Part shown: positions 34,460-45,130 of the stretch, piece by piece
Layout: the number at the start of each line of letters is the position of its first letter
Position numbering within the stretch: the first letter of the stretch is position 1
From: Rachicladosporium sp. CCFEE 5018
Taxonomy: Eukaryota > Ascomycota > Dothideomycetes > Cladosporiales > Cladosporiaceae
Length of the DNA: 64,000 bases
Assembly (NCBI GenBank): GCA_002077045.2
Contig: KZ111147.1
Coordinates: forward strand, 1,126,176 to 1,190,175
Direction of reading: 5' to 3'
The notes under the pieces: generated by a model
Told to the model about the DNA's origin: nothing
What the model saw: only the letters and a program-made list of their open reading frames with translations
The model's database searches: none
Translations under genes and position numbers: made by a program

Positions 34460-35434
34460 AGCAGGCATACAAGAATACGGTCCTGACGAATGCAATGTAA
34501 AACGTCGATTTACGCATCGCTCCACCGAAACTATGAATGTTCCATGCATCCATAGCTGACATCGACGGTAGCAGGCCCAGGTTGTAGCTGTGACAAGAGA
34601 CTGCAACGATGCTGTTGCTTCTCACCTCCATTAGATGTGACCTCTTGTGACGACAGTGGCATAATGTAGGGCTGTCGCAGCTGGCGTGCTTGGAGCATTG
34701 CTCCGTACTTTGCTTTCACATCGTCGTGGCGGCATGTTCGGTGTCCTCGCCGCACGTGATCTTCGGACTTAGCTCTGCTGCGCTTGTGTATGCGATGACT
34801 CCACGTTTGGTCGCACTCAATACCATCTGACTCAACGTGTCCAAAACGATACATCGAACACACATCCGGTGCATCGTAAGACATGACTACAGAAGTGAAG
34901 TCCTCGACGCATGCACTCAGGCACACGCCAAGTTGCCCTGTGCCTGGCGCGACCCAGACGCGTGCTGCCGCCTCCGCCACATGTCCGAGCGCGACCCACC
35001 AATCGTCACTCCTGCAGCCATGACCTCGAAGTGAACTGCTGACTCCAGTAGAGACTACTTGACTTCATCGTCGTACACTCGCTCATAGACTGGTAACACA
35101 GACTGACTGCCAACGATAATCAAAGCTTCCAATCCTGCCTTCACCAATCCGGTACATTCCAGCCAAGCCGATTACCTAAAGCGGCCTCGGCTTCACCACC
35201 AATAGCGATTACGCCTGCGGGAAGGTCTCAAGGACCCAGTGACTTCAGTCATACCTTCGCTTTCACGCTTTTGCATGTGCCTTATCTTCGACACAACTAA
35301 TAAACCTTCTCCATCTCCGACTTCACCTCACCGCTTGCAACACCGGATCCCCAACACCACCGCCCATCCGCCTCCTCCAGCACTCCGCCTCTCACACTCA
35401 CTGCCATACTACCTATCCTCCATCCACCGCAATC
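34460..35434. other. Intergenic region upstream of CDC34, copy A
   Basis: 975 bases between two rightward genes, with no gene recognised. Copy B (55046-56020) is the same length and differs at only a few percent of sites. The last about 150 bases are pyrimidine-rich (CTCC/CCATCT runs) up to the CDC34 start, typical of a fungal promoter and leader. Confidence 0.55.
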
Positions 35435-36106
35435 ATGGCCGAGAAGATTCTCATGAACGAGTATAAGGACCTCAGCAAAGAGACATGGACCAACATCTCC
35501 CTCATCAACGATAACATCCTCGACTGGTCCGTGGCACTCATCGTTCTCAACCCTGACTCCCTCTACTACGGCGGCTACTTCAAGGCTCGCATCACGTTCC
35601 CCTCAAACTACCCGTTCGCCCCGCCAGACTTCAAGTTCGTGCGACCACTATGGCACCCGAATATCTACCCTGACGGACGCCTGTGCATCTCCATCCTTCA
35701 CCAGCCGGGAGATGACGCTATGAGCGGCGAGAGTGCAGGGGAGCGTTGGAGTCCGGTGCAGAGAGTTGAGAGCGTGTTGATTAGCATCCTGAGTCTACTG
35801 GATGACGCGGAGGTCAGCTCACCGGCCAACGTGGATGCCGGAGTGATGTTGAGGCTGGATCCGAAGGCGTACAAGGAGAGGGTCAAGCAGGACCGGGAGA
35901 AGAGTAAGGAGGACATTCCGGCGGGCTTCGAGATGCCGACGCACGAAAGTGCTTTCAAGAAGGAGGAGCCGGTCGCGGACACCTTCAGCTGGTCGGATAG
36001 TGAGGGTGGAGATGAGTTTGGGAGCGATGTGGACGAGGAGATGTTTGATGATGACGACGAAGATGGGGAGGCCGGGAGTGGGGCGGATAGCGATGAGGAT
36101 GCTTGA
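35435..36106 (+). CDS. CDC34: Ubiquitin-conjugating enzyme E2 of the Cdc34 class, copy A
   Basis: Single exon, 223 residues. The UBC fold occupies about 1-170, with HPN at 74-76 and catalytic Cys84 in GRLCISIL. The Cdc34-specific acidic insert follows the active site (about residues 91-103, PGDDAMSGESAGE). The tail from about 185 is very acidic (EEMFDDDDEDGEAGSG), as in Cdc34, where it docks on the cullin basic canyon of SCF. It works with SCF ligases to mark cell-cycle proteins with Lys48-linked ubiquitin. Confidence 0.95.
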   Translation: MAEKILMNEYKDLSKETWTNISLINDNILDWSVALIVLNPDSLYYGGYFKARITFPSNYPFAPPDFKFVRPLWHPNIYPDGRLCISILHQPGDDAMSGESAGERWSPVQRVESVLISILSLLDDAEVSSPANVDAGVMLRLDPKAYKERVKQDREKSKEDIPAGFEMPTHESAFKKEEPVADTFSWSDSEGGDEFGSDVDEEMFDDDDEDGEAGSGADSDEDA

Positions 36107-36711
36107 GCGATGTTGCCCATGTGTTGGCTCTGCTATGAGTGCTCTCGTGGTCGCAGCTGAGAACGGGGAGACGACGTGGAGACGACATACGAGGGTTACG
36201 ACTTCGCTTGCTTGCTTGCTTTCAGCGTGGAGTCTTGGTACTGGACTTGGGCATTCGGTGGCCAGCGGTTGGCACACTTGTGGGCGTTTTGCCGGGACTG
36301 GGCCACTTGAGCAGTCTCTCTGTTTGCACCTCACACACACATACAGAACGCTGAGTTACATCAAGTCTGTGTCGTACCTTGTCACAAAGTAGTCTACGTG
36401 ACGATTGTACAGCAGTGCGTTCGTATCATCAACATCGCGTTGCTAACGCTCTGCCATCGCCCGGTGTTCATCTTGGAGTCGGCTGTATGCCATACAGAGA
36501 GCATCACCGCAATGCATCCGCTAAGCACGGCAAACCTGCCTGACTCGAACCCTCGGTCACTGACTTCATCCTCGGCTCTCAGAAACCTGGGGTATCAACG
36601 TGGAGTAAGGTTAACATGGAATGCACGCCTCGATGATGGTAGGACCTTACTTTGTAGACACATCCCGGTGGGTAGTTCAACAACGTTCTCATCACCGTCG
36701 ACACATCCATC
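36107..36711. other. CDC34-acyl-CoA dehydrogenase intergenic region, copy A
   Basis: 605 bases with no gene. More diverged from copy B (56693-57294) than the regions on either side. It contains the two CCTCGG words described separately. Confidence 0.55.
36551..36575 (+). promoter_or_regulatory. Two CCTCGG fatty-acid response words, copy A
   Basis: CCTCGG at 36551-36556 and again at 36570-36575, 137-161 bases before the acyl-CoA dehydrogenase ATG. CCTCGG is the core bound by FarA/FarB (Ctf1 family), which induce beta-oxidation and peroxisomal genes in Aspergillus nidulans. The pair and its spacing are kept in copy B at 57141-57165. Confidence 0.55.
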
Positions 36712-38216
36712 ATGTCTGTTCCATATAGCATCCGGAAGCAGAAGGAGGAGGCATCGCAGGAGCTGCTGGTGGGAGCGCCAGTAGCGCAGAGGGCGAGCCA
36801 GAAGATCCCATTGATCGCGAGAAGTCATGTCAGCGAGAGGGCAATGAAGACATTGGACATTGTAAGACAGATATCAACAAGCTGCTGAAGGTCGATAGTT
36901 GCTGACAATGGCTCCAGGTCGAGCGATTCGTCGAGGAAGAATGCATTCCCGCCGACATCTTAGTGCAGCAGCAAGTCGGCCAAGGCGTGAAGGAACGCTT
37001 CAGTGCACACCCTCCCATCGTCGACGTCCTCAAGAAGCGTGCCCAGGAGCTCGGACTATGGAACATGTTCTTGCCCAAGAACCACTTCAAGGAGGGAGCT
37101 GGGTTCAGCAACTTGGAGTATGGACTGATGGCTGAGTACCTTGGCAAGAGTCTGATCGCCTCGGAAGCGACCAACTGCGCCGCTCCGGACACTGGCAACA
37201 TGGAGGTCTTTGCCAAGTACGGCACACAAGAGCAAAAGGACCGCTGGCTCAAGCCCCTCCTAGCGGGCGAGATCCGCTCCGCTTTCTTAATGACTGAGCC
37301 CGATGTAGCCAGCTCAGATGCCACGAACATCACCCTCAACATGGTCAAGGAAGGTAATGACTACATCCTCAACGGCTCCAAGTGGTGGTCTTCCGGCGCC
37401 GGCGATCCGCGCTGCAAGATCTACATCGTGATGGGCAAATCCGACCCCAACAACGCCTCGGTCTACAAGCAACAGTCCGTCATCTTCGTCCCCGCCGAAA
37501 CCCCAGGCATCACAATCCACCGCATGCTCTCCGTCTACGGTTTCGACGACGCCCCCCACGGCCACGGCCACATAACCTTCAACAACGTCCGCGTCCCCGC
37601 CTCCAACATGTGCCTCGGCGAAGGCCGCGGCTTCGAAGTCATCCAAGGCCGGCTCGGCCCCGGCCGCATCCACCACGCCATGCGCAGCATCGGCGCTGCG
37701 GAGAAAGCCCTCGAGTACTTCCTCGCGCGCATCAACGACCCCAAGAAAACCCCCTTCGGCAAGCAGCTCCACGAACACGGCATAATGATGGAGCGCGTGG
37801 CTCGCTCTCGTATTGAGATCGACACCGCGCGTCTGACAGTCCTGAACGCCGCGCTCGTCATAGACTCCAAAGACGCCAAGGCCGCGCTCAAAGAAATCGC
37901 GGAAGCGAAGGTGCAGATCCCCGCCATGGCGCTCGAGGTCATCGACCGTGCTATTCAGGCTTATGGAGGTGCGGGCGTGAGCCAGGACACGCCGTTGGCG
38001 AATATGTGGGCGCATGGACGAACTATGAGGATTGTGGACGGGCCCGATGAGGTGCATTTGATGCAGTTGGCGAAGAATGAGAATAAGCGTGGCAAGGCTA
38101 TGTATGAGAAGATTGAGTGGCAGAAGAGGAAGACGGATGAGATGGCGAAGACGTTTGGGGTTACGAGGAGGGATGTGCTGCAGTTGGATCGGGAGCATTC
38201 GAAGTCGAGGTTGTAG
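36712..38216 (+). CDS. Peroxisomal acyl-CoA dehydrogenase (ACAD10/11-like), copy A
   Basis: FAD enzyme that introduces the alpha-beta double bond into acyl-CoA. Two exons, 36712-36861 and 36918-38216 (phase 0, 56-base intron), 482 residues. After a basic N-terminal 50 residues come the helical N domain, the middle beta domain (FLMTEPDVASSDATN, GSKWWSSGAGD) and the C-terminal helical domain (AYGGAGVSQDTPLANMWA, RTMRIVDGPDEVHL). The protein ends in Ser-Arg-Leu, a good peroxisomal PTS1 signal, and the promoter has two fatty-acid response words, so a peroxisomal beta-oxidation role is likely. Chain-length preference cannot be read. Convergent with the S9 peptidase, with 83 bases between stops. 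Confidence 0.9.
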
Positions 38217-38299
38217 TGGTTTGAGAGTGGGCATGTAGATTGATGGATGTGTGTATGGATTTCCACGTACATCGTTACTAGTCTCTCCGTCTATCGTAT

Positions 38300-40282
38300 C
38301 TACGCTAAGCACTTGTCCACGAACTTCACAACTCTCTCACACATATCCCTCACATGCCCCTGCTCAGCAAATGTGTGATCCTCCCTCGGGTAAATCACGT
38401 ACTCGTACGGCAGGCCCGCTGCTTCCAGCCCTCTCCGAAAGCCTTGAGCCTGCTCGACGGGAACTCTCACATCCTTCTCACCATGCAAAATCAGCATGGG
38501 CGGAATGACCCCACCCTTCTTGACAGCATCCTTCATCTCCCATATCGCGCTGCCCTGCCGATCGCTGCAGTCCTCCTTATCCGCACTCCACGGACTATGT
38601 CCCAGCAGCTCAGTCTCATACGAGCCGGCATCGGAAGACATACCCATCGTGGCCCAGTCCGTGACACCCGCGCCTGCGATCCCGCCTTTGAACTTCCAAC
38701 CGTTGCCGTGCAGTCCATTCCGTACGGAAGAGAGATAGGTCAGATAGCCACCCTGACTATAGCCTCCCACAACCATATTCTCTTTGTCCGCCAGACCCTT
38801 GTCGATTGCGGCTTGTGTGAGAGCCACAACGTCGGTTTCGTCGTACTTCCCCATGCCGCCTATTGAGTAGGCTGCGAAGCGCTCTCCTCGGCCTGACGAG
38901 CCGCGATAATTGGGCATGAGAACCGAGTAGCCTGCTGCGAGGAGGCAGGGCGTCCAGAAGAAGAACTGTGCGTCGAAGGCGTTGGTCCTACGGTAGTAAG
39001 GGCCGCCGTGGATGATCACTGCGGTCTTGCCGGGAGATGTCAAGGGAGAGGAAACGTATGTGCTTGACTCGGGTTTGAGGAAGAGGCCGTCAAGGGTCTC
39101 TTTGCCGTCGAAGGAAGTGGTCTCTACAGCTGTGGCGGTGCCGAAAGTGTGTTCGGCAAAGCTGGAGCCGTGAGTCGACAGAGTGATGGGTTCCTTGTTG
39201 GAGGCTGCTGAGGTGGTGGTGTGCACCTCGGGCGGGTTGTTGATATCACCAATGGCTAGGGCGAGGATCGTGGTCTTGTCGGCTGTCTGTATTGCGTGCC
39301 AGGAAAGAATCTCCTTTTGCACCTCGAAGAGAAGTCCGCCACCCAGACTGTAGATCTTGTCCACAAGCCCATGCTGCACTTTGACAAACACCTCCTTCCC
39401 AGCCTTGACGAGGTTTCTCGCACAGTCAGTCTCGCCATAGGCGACTCGAGTGAAATTCGCTTCCGTCTCGTGAATCGATGCCTGGTAAACAGATGACCCA
39501 GACGAGGCCTTGCCCTCGGTGAAAGGCGCAACGAAGCAGAAATCGTCACCAGCACAGACAAGCGAGGAAGCGATCCCACCTACACCTCCGACTTCCCGCC
39601 TCTCACCACTCGCTACATCCACAACCCCGAAGCCAGTGCCCTTCAACATCTGGCTTTCGAAATCCGGCCGTGCAGTCGTCATGATCACAATGCTGTCGCC
39701 AGTCCCGTGCCAGTCAAATTCAAGTACGTGCTCCACGCCGTGCACAAGCGTCTTCACTTCTTTCGAAGCCAGATCTACAACTCTCAGTCGTGCGTAGTCC
39801 CACTCCTCACCCCGTACTATCGCATCATCCTTCTCCTCGTCGCGTTTCTTCTTCTCGGGCGTCTTCTCGTCTGCCGACAAGAAAGCGATTTTCTTGCCAT
39901 CAGGGGAGAACTTAGGTTTCGATATAGGTTTCTCGCCTTTGACGTCCGTGACCGCCACACCCTCACCCCCCTTCACCACATTCATTACATAGATAGTAGA
40001 TCTCTCGCCGCTCTTGGCGCGGTCAGAAATGAAAGCCACATGTTCGCTATCTGGAGACCAGACGGGCGAGGTGTCGTAGAATAGACCCGAGCTGATCTGA
40101 CGCGCAGATTCGGCGACGTTTACCTCTGCTAGCCAGAGCGTGGACCGAGCATTTGCGCCTTTGGTCGGAGCCCATGACAGGTTCGTACTGTAGAGAGTTT
40201 GCTTGCCATTGGGGGAGAGGGTCACAGAGGTCGGAGCTTCAAGAGCCAGGAGGTCTTTCAGGAGATTCTCTGGGATAGGCAT
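38300..40282 (-). CDS. S9-family serine peptidase (acylaminoacyl-peptidase/DPP type), copy A
   Basis: Single exon, 660 residues from MPIPENLL. Residues about 20-380 form repeated propeller-like strands (SPNGKQ, WSPDSEHVAFISD, FSPDGKKIAFLSAD); the rest is an alpha/beta hydrolase with Ser509 in GYSQGGY, Asp604 in HGEKDVRVP and His636 in REDHTF. No signal peptide, so probably cytosolic; it removes N-acylated residues or dipeptides from short peptides (family knowledge). The frame is open upstream to an ATG at 40651, but copy B breaks that extension by an indel, so I take the conserved inner ATG. Confidence 0.9.
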   Translation of the reverse strand: MPIPENLLKDLLALEAPTSVTLSPNGKQTLYSTNLSWAPTKGANARSTLWLAEVNVAESARQISSGLFYDTSPVWSPDSEHVAFISDRAKSGERSTIYVMNVVKGGEGVAVTDVKGEKPISKPKFSPDGKKIAFLSADEKTPEKKKRDEEKDDAIVRGEEWDYARLRVVDLASKEVKTLVHGVEHVLEFDWHGTGDSIVIMTTARPDFESQMLKGTGFGVVDVASGERREVGGVGGIASSLVCAGDDFCFVAPFTEGKASSGSSVYQASIHETEANFTRVAYGETDCARNLVKAGKEVFVKVQHGLVDKIYSLGGGLLFEVQKEILSWHAIQTADKTTILALAIGDINNPPEVHTTTSAASNKEPITLSTHGSSFAEHTFGTATAVETTSFDGKETLDGLFLKPESSTYVSSPLTSPGKTAVIIHGGPYYRRTNAFDAQFFFWTPCLLAAGYSVLMPNYRGSSGRGERFAAYSIGGMGKYDETDVVALTQAAIDKGLADKENMVVGGYSQGGYLTYLSSVRNGLHGNGWKFKGGIAGAGVTDWATMGMSSDAGSYETELLGHSPWSADKEDCSDRQGSAIWEMKDAVKKGGVIPPMLILHGEKDVRVPVEQAQGFRRGLEAAGLPYEYVIYPREDHTFAEQGHVRDMCERVVKFVDKCLA

Positions 40283-41064
40283 GTGGAATTGTGACGAGGA
40301 AGATGGTACGACGCTTTTCAAGCAAGGCAGGGACGCTGATAATGAACAACGCGACAGGATCTGAAGATCAGGAAAGAATATAGAAGTACTTATACGCTGT
40401 ATTTCAATACGAGGCCAGCTACGAGGCAAGCTGTCGTGGCTCGCGTGGTCCGAGGTGATGTTATCGTTGATCGTCAGGCAACCATTGAAAGCGTACCAGG
40501 GAGCAGGTAGCAGTGGCCACGCCACTAGACGCGTGAGTGTCGCAGTGGCTTCAATCCGCGTTGTCTCGAAGTGGCAGGTGGTGGAGCTAGGTGATACACG
40601 TGGTGGAGGACCTGAGCCGGAGCTCGGAGTAGAGGAGCTCGACACGTTCATGACATGTGCGGTTCAGACGAAAGAAACGAATGCATGTCTGCAGTAATGA
40701 ATTGCTGAACTACCTTACTGTGGGGAACGATGCCTTCACATCATAGCGCTCGGCATGTTGCGAGGTTCATCAGGGAGCGACCAGGAATCACGTCGAAGAC
40801 TTCTCTATCGAGGAAGCGGAATTCGCAGTGTATTGAACTGCGGGTTACTATGCATCGATTTTGCAGCTACTTCGTCTATCATGATTCTCGTCCTTCAGCA
40901 CCATCTCACGTGCCTCCTAGCTCGACCTTGTCCTGTCTCATTCCCTCACCTCCAGCATACGTCCATCAGACCCTATGGTGGTAGAAGCACTTTACACGCA
41001 CTTCGATCGTGTATTCACAGCAGACAACATCTCTCTCTTGCAGTGGCTCGCACTCGTGCCCCAT
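40283..41064. other. S9 peptidase promoter and cofilin 3' flank, copy A
   Basis: 782 bases with no gene seen. Both neighbours run leftward. The sequence pairs with 60866-61653, with scattered differences and indels that break every long frame. Confidence 0.55.
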
Positions 41065-41766
41065 CTAACGGCCCTTGCGCACCCGCGAGATGATATTTTC
41101 GTGCTCAATGTCGTCCGCGTCGTTGGCCTGGATGTCGACTGCAATGCCGTTGAGCGAGCGCTTGAGCGCTTCCTTGGAGGTCGAGTACATCATCCGAGGC
41201 TGTGTAAAAGCAAAAATCAGCTCAATGACCTTGACGAAGCCCCTGGACTCCATATCCGAACATCCCAGCCCATGGCTCCCACATCGTCTCCCTGGCCCCT
41301 CCTCGCACTGCATAACAGGGGTAACACTCACATACAATCCCGCCTCATCCGGCACCCAGCTCAAAAACATGATCTTGTTCCTCAGCCCCGCGCCCCCCTC
41401 AGCATCAAACTCCACGTCAAACACCGCATACCTCGCTCCAATCTGCTCCTTGCCCTTCTTATCCTTTGACTTCGCACTCACGAGCTTCTCGCGAAACTTG
41501 CTGTAGTCCGGGTCCGTGGAGGTCTCCTCAACGACGATCTCTTTGTAGTCGTCCGAGAGGGCGTAGATGATCCATTTGGTTTCTTTCTTGAGCTTGAGGT
41601 CGTTGAATTGTTGTATGCAGTCGGGGGAGACGGAGACACTGTGGTGAATTGGGTTAGGGAGGGCTGGGGGCGGGGGAAGAGGGTGGAGGGTACCCTGATT
41701 GCGCCTAGGGAGTCGTTAGCTTGGTACGTAGAGAGCAATCTGCAGCAGTGACCGGAGACTGACCAT
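41065..41766 (-). CDS. COF1: Cofilin (ADF family), copy A, with ATG-only exon and 11-nt exon
   Basis: Actin-severing and depolymerising protein. Coding exons: 41766-41764 (ATG only), 41704-41694 (11 nt), 41638-41332, 41199-41065; total 151 residues starting MAQSGVSVSPDC. The body has KWIIYALSDDYKEIVVEE, then SAKSKDKKGKEQIGARYAVFDVEFD, FLSWVPDEA and PRMMYSTSKEALKRSL, the long helix that binds actin. The intron after GG of the Gly codon matches the position of the S. cerevisiae COF1 intron. The first intron follows ATG directly; its donor is GTCAGT here and GTGAGT in copy B. Splicing of the tiny exon is inferred from phase, flanking AG/GT and conservation. Confidence 0.88.
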
Positions 41767-42674
41767 GTTGGCTCACTTGCCGCGAGGCTAGAATGAATGC
41801 TCTGTATTTCCTTGCGCTTGCGTGGAGGACTGCGAATGGTGGGGTCAGCGTTGTGCGGGGTGATCACTCCTCAGTAGTGAGCGAGGTGGATGTCGATGTC
41901 TTACGTTGCGAGGCAGTAAGGCGACTATGCGGGAAGTGTTGCGTATGAGGGTGACAAGTGCAACAGGCAACTGTCAATGTTGACTGCTGTAAGCGACTGG
42001 CGACGCAACATATTGCCAAGGCTGAGATAAAGTGGTGGGGCAACGACGCAGCAGAAATCAAGGGTCTCCTGAGGCGTAAAGTGAACGCAGTGCTGCCATT
42101 GACAGGGCCGCACACTATTGGCAATTCTAAAGCAAGAGATGAGACAGCAGAACAGTGCGTAGTCTTGACAAACACCTCCAATCTACCTGATCCTTCCCCT
42201 CGACATGAACATGCACTCGTCCACTCCCTTGCAAGCTCCCGCCGACGCCCACATTGCTCTTTTGTTTAGTTTGATTACAGCAGATGTGCACCTAGTGTGA
42301 AACAACAAACGCCATTCGCATGCAAAGTTCTAACATCTGTGTCTGTGTAGTCGTGAAGGAGCGTGAAGGCATAGCGTGCAGAATGAACAGTGGTCGCAAG
42401 TCGCGCGAAGCTGTACAATCGCCGGAGATCCTGGTTCACACCAGCCGCCTCCGCTTCGAATACCCAGTCCAAGGATCGTCAGTCGAGACCAAGAAACGAT
42501 CCATACGTCTATTCTACCTGTCAACCTCGTTGCTCCAGAGTTCCAGTAAGCGTCGATCCTCCTAGCTCTGCTTGCACTCCGCAGCATCCTGCTTCGGTTT
42601 CGAGCCATCCTCCTGCGTCAATGTCAGCAATCGCCCTCTGCCTAACAAAGCGCTTATCAGGAGCGGCGGGAAAC
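41767..42674. other. Cofilin promoter and NAP1 3' flank, copy A
   Basis: 908 bases with no gene seen. Conserved patches against copy B (62345-63247) include 42240-42330 and the NAP1 3' flank at about 42390-42490. Plus-strand frames here extend into the complement of the NAP1 acidic tail and are not genes. Confidence 0.5.
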
Positions 42675-44090
42675 TCATACATCGTCCTCGTCCTCCTCCT
42701 CATCATCCTCGTCCCTCTCCTCGTCGTCCTCATCCTCATCGTCCTCGTCCTCAAATTCGTCCTCGTCAAAATCGTCCATGTCCTGCTCGAATTGCAGGGC
42801 TTCGCCTGTGAACCAGTCGATTGCGCGGGGGATGAGCTTCTCCTTGATGTCCTCGCCCAACTGGTAGTCGAGCTCGAGTTTCTGCTCAATCTCCTCGTCG
42901 ATCTCGTCGTCGTCGTCTGATGGTGGCGTGGCAGGGTTGAAGAAATCGAAGAAGCTGGGTGTGGGGAGCGTCTTCTTGACGATGCGAGTCTGCTTGGTGT
43001 CTACATTGCTGTCAGTATCGGGGCTGAAAATGAAGCCACAGTTGTATGCCACTCACTCTTGTTCCTCTGCTTCTTGCTCTCTACCCTGACTGTGAGGTCC
43101 TTGCCAGACTTCCAGTCGATCTTGTCACCCTCAGCATGATCGTAGATGAAGTCTCCACCATAGCCATTCTCCTCCTGGTAGTAGTACGTCTTGCTGATCG
43201 TCTTGTTCGTGAAAAAGTCATTTGCCGCAAACTCGAAGATCAGACGGAATCCAGGGCGGTCCAGGTACTCCATGCGAATATCAGTCAGGTGCTTGAGCGC
43301 CTCTTCGTCGCGGTCCGTAATTGTCTCTGCCAGCGAGGAGTTCTTCATCGCACTAAGCCAGAACTCTGGGATACCCTTGGTGTCTGCACCCTCCTTGTCA
43401 TCAGTCTTGGTCTTTTCGTCCTTCGTCTCCTCCTCGTCATCTTCGTCATCCTCGTCCTCAGCCTCGCCAGCCTTGACCTCCTCCTCAGTCGGCTCTAGGT
43501 CGCCATTGACGATCTTCGTTCGCTTCTCATATAGCGGTGTGAACTTGGCGAAGAACTTCTTCTCCAGCTCCAGCACCTCCTCCTGGAATTGAGCCTCGAG
43601 CTTGGCATGCTCTTTTTGCACGCCCTTGAGACCGTCCACGCGTCTCCGGACTGGTGCTGGGAGGGACTCGACGTAGCCCGAGGATTTCCCGACCAGGCCG
43701 GAAAGCTTGTTCTGCATCATCGAGACGAGGCGAGGGTTTTGTGCAAAGATGGAGGCAGCGGCGGCGCGGTCGAGGTCCTCTGTGGTGCGGTTGTTAGTCG
43801 TGGCGACCTTTGCAAGAACAGTCTTGGCAGCGTGAACGAACCTTCCTTGATGTTGGTCAAGTCCGGCGCCTGAGCGCGACTAGAGATGGGCGCATTCTGC
43901 GCAGGTGTGTTCTGTGGCGTTCTAGTAGACATCGTGTCAGTCGTCTCGGCAGTAGTATGTAGTCTCAACACCATGTGTATGCGATATAGCAATACAACAG
44001 CAAGATCAGTACAGCAGCACAGGAAAAAGAGTGAACTCACGGTGCAGCGGCAAAGTTGCCAGACTTGCCGGAGATGGGTTGGCCAGACAT
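42675..44090 (-). CDS. NAP1: Nucleosome assembly protein 1, copy A
   Basis: Histone H2A-H2B chaperone that shuttles between cytoplasm and nucleus. Exons 44090-44041, 43921-43842, 43779-43057 and 43000-42675, phases agreeing, 392 residues (yeast 417). It starts MSGQPISGKSGNF; the long dimerisation helix (SMMQNKLSGLVGKSSGYVE onward) is followed by the NAP fold (IPEFWLSAMKNS, AANDFFTNKTISKTYYY) and a tail of about 40 Asp/Glu residues that holds histones. Divergent with TIM8: 329 bases between starts. Confidence 0.95.
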
Positions 44091-44419
44091 GCTGGGAGGA
44101 TGCTGGTGCGGGTGTGGACGGGAATGAAAGTGATCTGCAGTGCGGCGTAGATTGGGTCTGGTGTGGTGTGTGGGCGGGAGATGCAGTGCGGTTGTTGGTG
44201 CAGGGTGATTTGTTGGTAGAAGCTGCGGCCCAACTCTTTTTCCTCACCCCAAGCGCGTACTTCGGCGCAATGCGGGGGCAAAAAATGAATGCCTGAGGCG
44301 ACCAGATCTTCATGAGAGCTATGCATTCGGGAGTCTTGCATCAAGCGGCGCTGCCATCGAGGACAGTACCACGCGGACGTTCACAGTCACTGCTAGAAAT
44401 TGCCCACCTCTCCGCGAAA
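44091..44419. promoter_or_regulatory. NAP1-TIM8 divergent promoter
   Basis: A 329-base bidirectional promoter region. I see no named motif that I would stand by. Confidence 0.5.
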
Positions 44420-44754
44420 ATGGACCAAATCGACCCCACCACCGCCGCGGCTTTGCAGAACCTCTCTCCGAAAGACAAGCAGGAGCTGAACTCATTCGTC
44501 CAAGGAGAGTCGCAGAAAGCCCAAATTCAACACAGTAAGTCGGCTTTTCCCCTCGCCCAAAGTCTTATATCTGACAATGCATAGCAATCCACGAACTCAA
44601 CTCGATGTGCTTCAAGAAATGCGTCACCTCACGAATCTCCTCCGGCTCGCTAGATCGCAGCGAAGAACCCTGCATGAAGAACTGCGTGGACCGGTATATG
44701 GATGCGAACATGACTGTTATACGGCACTTAGAGAAGATGAGGACTTTGGGATGA
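44420..44754 (+). CDS. TIM8: Small Tim chaperone Tim8 of mitochondrial import
   Basis: Two exons, 44420-44534 and 44585-44754, with a 50-base phase-1 intron that has a CTGAC branch word; 94 residues (yeast Tim8 87). The twin CX3C motif is clear: CFKKC and CMKNC, separated by 16 residues (VTSRISSGSLDRSEEP), forming two disulphides in the intermembrane space. With Tim13 it escorts hydrophobic precursors to the TIM22 and TIM23 routes. Only copy A is in the window. Convergent with RPL25. Confidence 0.93.
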
Positions 44755-45130
44755 GCGGACTCGTCTAAAGGGAGGGACGATGGGTCGCATAGCGCAGCGC
44801 TGATAGCCTTGGCTCGAAGACGTGAGAAGGGGACTTCGTCGCAGTCATCGGCGATCTACGATGAACACATGTTCAAGTGGGCCAACGAACTCGGCACAGT
44901 GTACGATACGATGCAGGCAATTGTACAGTATAGGATAGAGCTTTAGGGCATTGTGCATTGGGTGGCTAGCGGCTCCGGGAGCGCGCTGCAGTTCAGCTGT
45001 ATGCTACTCTCACATCTCGCCACAGAAGGACGACGTACGTCGTCATGGCCGAAAGCGATACTCGTGAATCTGCCGCTGCGTGCCCTTCCAACGACTTCAT
45101 CAGTCCAAACGTTCCAGTGCGACTCAGCAT
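44755..45130. other. TIM8-RPL25 3' intergenic region
   Basis: 376 bases between convergent stops. Nothing recognisable beyond 3' flanks. Confidence 0.5.

Noticed and set aside
36540..36600. A tRNA-like T-loop word on the minus strand (GGGTTCGAGTC)
   Set aside because: The flanking bases do not form the T stem, and no acceptor, D or anticodon arms can be found around it.
40283..40651. A 123-residue N-terminal extension of the S9 peptidase in copy A, from an in-frame ATG
   Set aside because: The extension is low in conserved residues and is broken by an indel in copy B, so it is most likely leader DNA.
42390..42920. A long plus-strand frame rich in Leu/Val, at first sight a membrane protein (also 62963-63493)
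   Set aside because: The hydrophobic part is the complement of the NAP1 Asp/Glu codons, a common artefact opposite acidic tails.
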